Below are positions 62,009 to 64,000 of a stretch of DNA of 64,000 bases, in pieces (the stretch's first letter is position 1; every line of letters begins with the position of its first letter). The notes under the pieces are model-generated. The model was not told the DNA's origin. It worked only from the letters and a program-made list of their open reading frames with translations, and did not search any database. The stretch covers positions 124,001-188,000 of the forward strand of contig NZ_JARYGY010000003.1 of NCBI RefSeq assembly GCF_029906345.1. Direction: 5' to 3'. This DNA is from Aquimarina mycalae (GTDB lineage Bacteria; Bacteroidota; Bacteroidia; Flavobacteriales; Flavobacteriaceae). The position numbers were made by a program, and so were the translations under genes.

Positions 62009-64000
62009 ATGGAGAATCTAACAAAGGTTCATTTCAGCCTCATTTTTATCATATTATATTTTTCTTATAATATATATGGTCAGGTTGAAGTACCTCTAGA
62101 AAAAAGGACTGAATTTACCATTAAGGGTGATTTCAAGTTCGTTTCTAATACCATACTAGGTAAAGTTAGTAATGATGATGGAACAGATGTGTTTAATCCT
62201 AATAAAAGTTATAATAACGGAGGATTAAATAATCAGTTTAGAATGGGGTTTATCGATATTGATAATAACCCAAATACCTTTAACTCCAGTAGTGCGGATT
62301 TAAATATCCCATCTGGTTGTGCCTCAATCAAGCATGTAGGAATCTATTGGACAGCGTCTTATGCAGATGATGTACGAAAAAACGATATTACTTCTATAAA
62401 AATAAAGTATCCTGGCAGTTCTACATACAGTACGATTAATAACGGTACGGTTATTCATGATTATTATAACGACCCTAAATCTTTATTTAAGCAATACTCT
62501 TGTTATAAGGATATTACCAATGAAGTAATAAACTTAAACGATCCAACAGGAACATATACCGTAGCTAATATTCCAGCAACCACTTCTGAGGTTAATGATG
62601 ATGAAGTTTTAGGAAATGGGTTAATTGGAGGCTGGACTATGGTTGTGATTTATGAGGATAATGCTAAACCTCGCAAACGATTTTATGTATACGACGGATT
62701 TGTAAATATTGATTCTAAGGCAAAACCAGTAGAGTTTTCATTTGATAACTTCCAGACCATTCCTGAAGGAGCAGTACACGGAAAAATTGGTGTGATTTCA
62801 TACGAAGGGGATAAAGGAATTCGAGGAGATCGTTTTCAGGTAATGTCTAATGAAACAAATAAATATAAGGGTATTACAGACAATACCAATCCTATGAACA
62901 ATTTCTTTAATGCCAACATTACTGAAAATGGAAAGGATATTACTACTAGAGTTCCTGCCAGTCAAAATACCTTGGGATATGATGCAGATTTATTTGATAT
63001 AAAAAACCCAAGAAATAGTATAATTGGTAATAATCAAACAAAATCTAGTTTTAGATTATTGACTGATAATGATGGATATTCTGTGATGGCTGTTGCTTTT
63101 AGTGTTGAAATTTACGAACCTGCTATTCAGATTATAAAAAGATCTCAATACACAGATAATAATTTTGTTTTTCCGAACGACTTACTAACTCCTAATCAAG
63201 AAATAGTATATAGTTTAACAATCAACAATGATGGTAACGACAATGCCAAAAACACAGTTATTAAAGATATACTGCCAGAACATGTGATATTCTCTAAGGA
63301 ATCGGTTGTTTTACCTTCTAAAAGGATTAAAGTAGCATACGACAAACCTTCTAGAACTGTAAGTTTTACTATTCCTGACAAAATGGTAAAAATAGATAGT
63401 GAACCTTTTGAAATCCGTTATTCTATTCAAGTAAATACCAGCTGTGACCTATTAAATGAAACGGGAGAAGTAACTATTGTAGACCAACCCGTTATTGCTG
63501 AGTTTAATGGTTCTCTTAATGAAACCAAAAAACAATCTGAAGGGTATAATCATATAAACAAATGTAATCTACCTGATTATTATCAGTTAAAATTAGCTGT
63601 CGATATGAGTGGATTAAATTGTCCGAATGCCAATACAGATTTTGTTACAAGAACCAAGGAATTAGAAAAGAATCTTGTAGAAATAAATACAGCAAATAAA
63701 TCTGAAAATACCGAAAGTACTGGAATTAACAATGAAGATCTAGTACAAATAGAGCAAGATCCTAAGTCTGGATTAACTTCTAATATCAAATTGAGTAAAA
63801 CTCTAAATGATCTTATAAAATTAAATGAAATCTATTTTGAATTTGATAAATGGGATATTACACCAAGAGCTGAAACTGAATTAAATAAGGTTGTCACTTT
63901 AATGAAAGAGGATTACCCAGATATGCTTATCAAAATAGAAACACACTCTGATAGTCGTGGTGATACCGATTATAATCTAACACTATCACAAAAAAGAGCT
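62009..64000 (+). CDS. Large secreted OmpA-domain protein with DUF11-like repeat, partial (3' end outside window)
   Basis: 664 residues are visible, in frame to the window end. Signal peptide about 1-25 (ending NIYGQ). A beta-rich region follows with SYNNGGLNNQFRMGF and GCASIKHVGIYWTASYADD, typical of Bacteroidota gliding/adhesion-type surface proteins. At about 385-470 comes a DUF11-like conserved repeat (SLTINNDGNDNAKNTVIKD). Near the end is the beginning of an OmpA C-terminal peptidoglycan-binding domain (IYFEFDKWDITPRAETEL, then IKIETHSDSRGDTDYNLTLS). It probably links the outer membrane to the cell wall. The start is ATG 62009. Confidence 0.85.
   Translation, partial: MENLTKVHFSLIFIILYFSYNIYGQVEVPLEKRTEFTIKGDFKFVSNTILGKVSNDDGTDVFNPNKSYNNGGLNNQFRMGFIDIDNNPNTFNSSSADLNIPSGCASIKHVGIYWTASYADDVRKNDITSIKIKYPGSSTYSTINNGTVIHDYYNDPKSLFKQYSCYKDITNEVINLNDPTGTYTVANIPATTSEVNDDEVLGNGLIGGWTMVVIYEDNAKPRKRFYVYDGFVNIDSKAKPVEFSFDNFQTIPEGAVHGKIGVISYEGDKGIRGDRFQVMSNETNKYKGITDNTNPMNNFFNANITENGKDITTRVPASQNTLGYDADLFDIKNPRNSIIGNNQTKSSFRLLTDNDGYSVMAVAFSVEIYEPAIQIIKRSQYTDNNFVFPNDLLTPNQEIVYSLTINNDGNDNAKNTVIKDILPEHVIFSKESVVLPSKRIKVAYDKPSRTVSFTIPDKMVKIDSEPFEIRYSIQVNTSCDLLNETGEVTIVDQPVIAEFNGSLNETKKQSEGYNHINKCNLPDYYQLKLAVDMSGLNCPNANTDFVTRTKELEKNLVEINTANKSENTESTGINNEDLVQIEQDPKSGLTSNIKLSKTLNDLIKLNEIYFEFDKWDITPRAETELNKVVTLMKEDYPDMLIKIETHSDSRGDTDYNLTLSQKRA

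Overview
The window looks like a stretch of chromosome from a marine flavobacterium (Bacteroidota, Flavobacteriaceae; Aquimarina-like by general gene style, not proven). The reasons are the AT-rich composition, weak Shine-Dalgarno signals with TAnnTTTG -7 boxes, a secreted protease with a type IX secretion (T9SS) sorting tail, lipobox lipoproteins, flavobacterial-type DnaX without the zinc module, BshA, and DUF4494 and DUF3052 proteins. Most of it is ordinary chromosomal housekeeping. I see no rRNA, tRNA, insertion sequence, prophage or CRISPR array.

Layout. 1-10 kb: the 5' part of an SthA-like flavoprotein, a HAMP-type class III nucleotide cyclase, a DUF3307 membrane protein, a RetSat/CrtI-like oxidoreductase, a YARHG protein, a hyaluronan-synthase-like glycosyltransferase, a 4-TM class III cyclase and two poorly known proteins. 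10-20 kb: a T9SS subtilase with a possible three-site operator array upstream, small lipoproteins, DUF3052, gcvT, an SDR protein, a DCC-family thiol oxidoreductase, two tiny paralogous membrane peptides of 48 and 59 aa, and two tandem lipoproteins. 19-25.5 kb: a PLP decarboxylase divergent from a LysR regulator, a dicarboxylate/amino-acid symporter, aroC and a Tat-exported HisC-like aminotransferase. 25.5-31 kb: topB, then an accessory islet of four small genes (one a SLATT-like 2-TM protein) facing an orphan cholera-toxin-like ADP-ribosyltransferase candidate. 31-38 kb: a gluconate/beta-glucoside operon (bglX, a gluconokinase-6-phosphogluconate dehydrogenase fusion, a GntP permease and a membrane AraC regulator).

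38-45.8 kb: an LpxH-like phosphoesterase, miaE copy 1, a third class III cyclase, a serine beta-lactamase-like hydrolase, a DUF4494 protein and a prolyl oligopeptidase. 45.9-50.3 kb: a likely end-of-lysine-degradation unit made of a YdiJ-type FAD/Fe-S D-2-hydroxyglutarate dehydrogenase, an Lrp/AsnC regulator and a divergent DUF1338 (HglS-type) 2-oxoadipate dioxygenase. 50.4-57.4 kb: two paralogous small barrel proteins, bshA, the RNase P RNA gene on the minus strand, dnaX, a SAM-methyltransferase-like protein and miaE copy 2. 57.4-64 kb: a PorT-like barrel, the sixA-ppk1-ppx polyphosphate operon, and the 5' part of a large secreted protein with an OmpA-like C-terminal domain that runs off the window.

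Strongest leads: the ADP-ribosyltransferase-like ORF with an R/STT/E signature, the SLATT islet facing it, the HglS/D2HGDH/Lrp module, the paired micro-peptides, and a three-palindrome array with about 21 bp spacing upstream of the subtilase.
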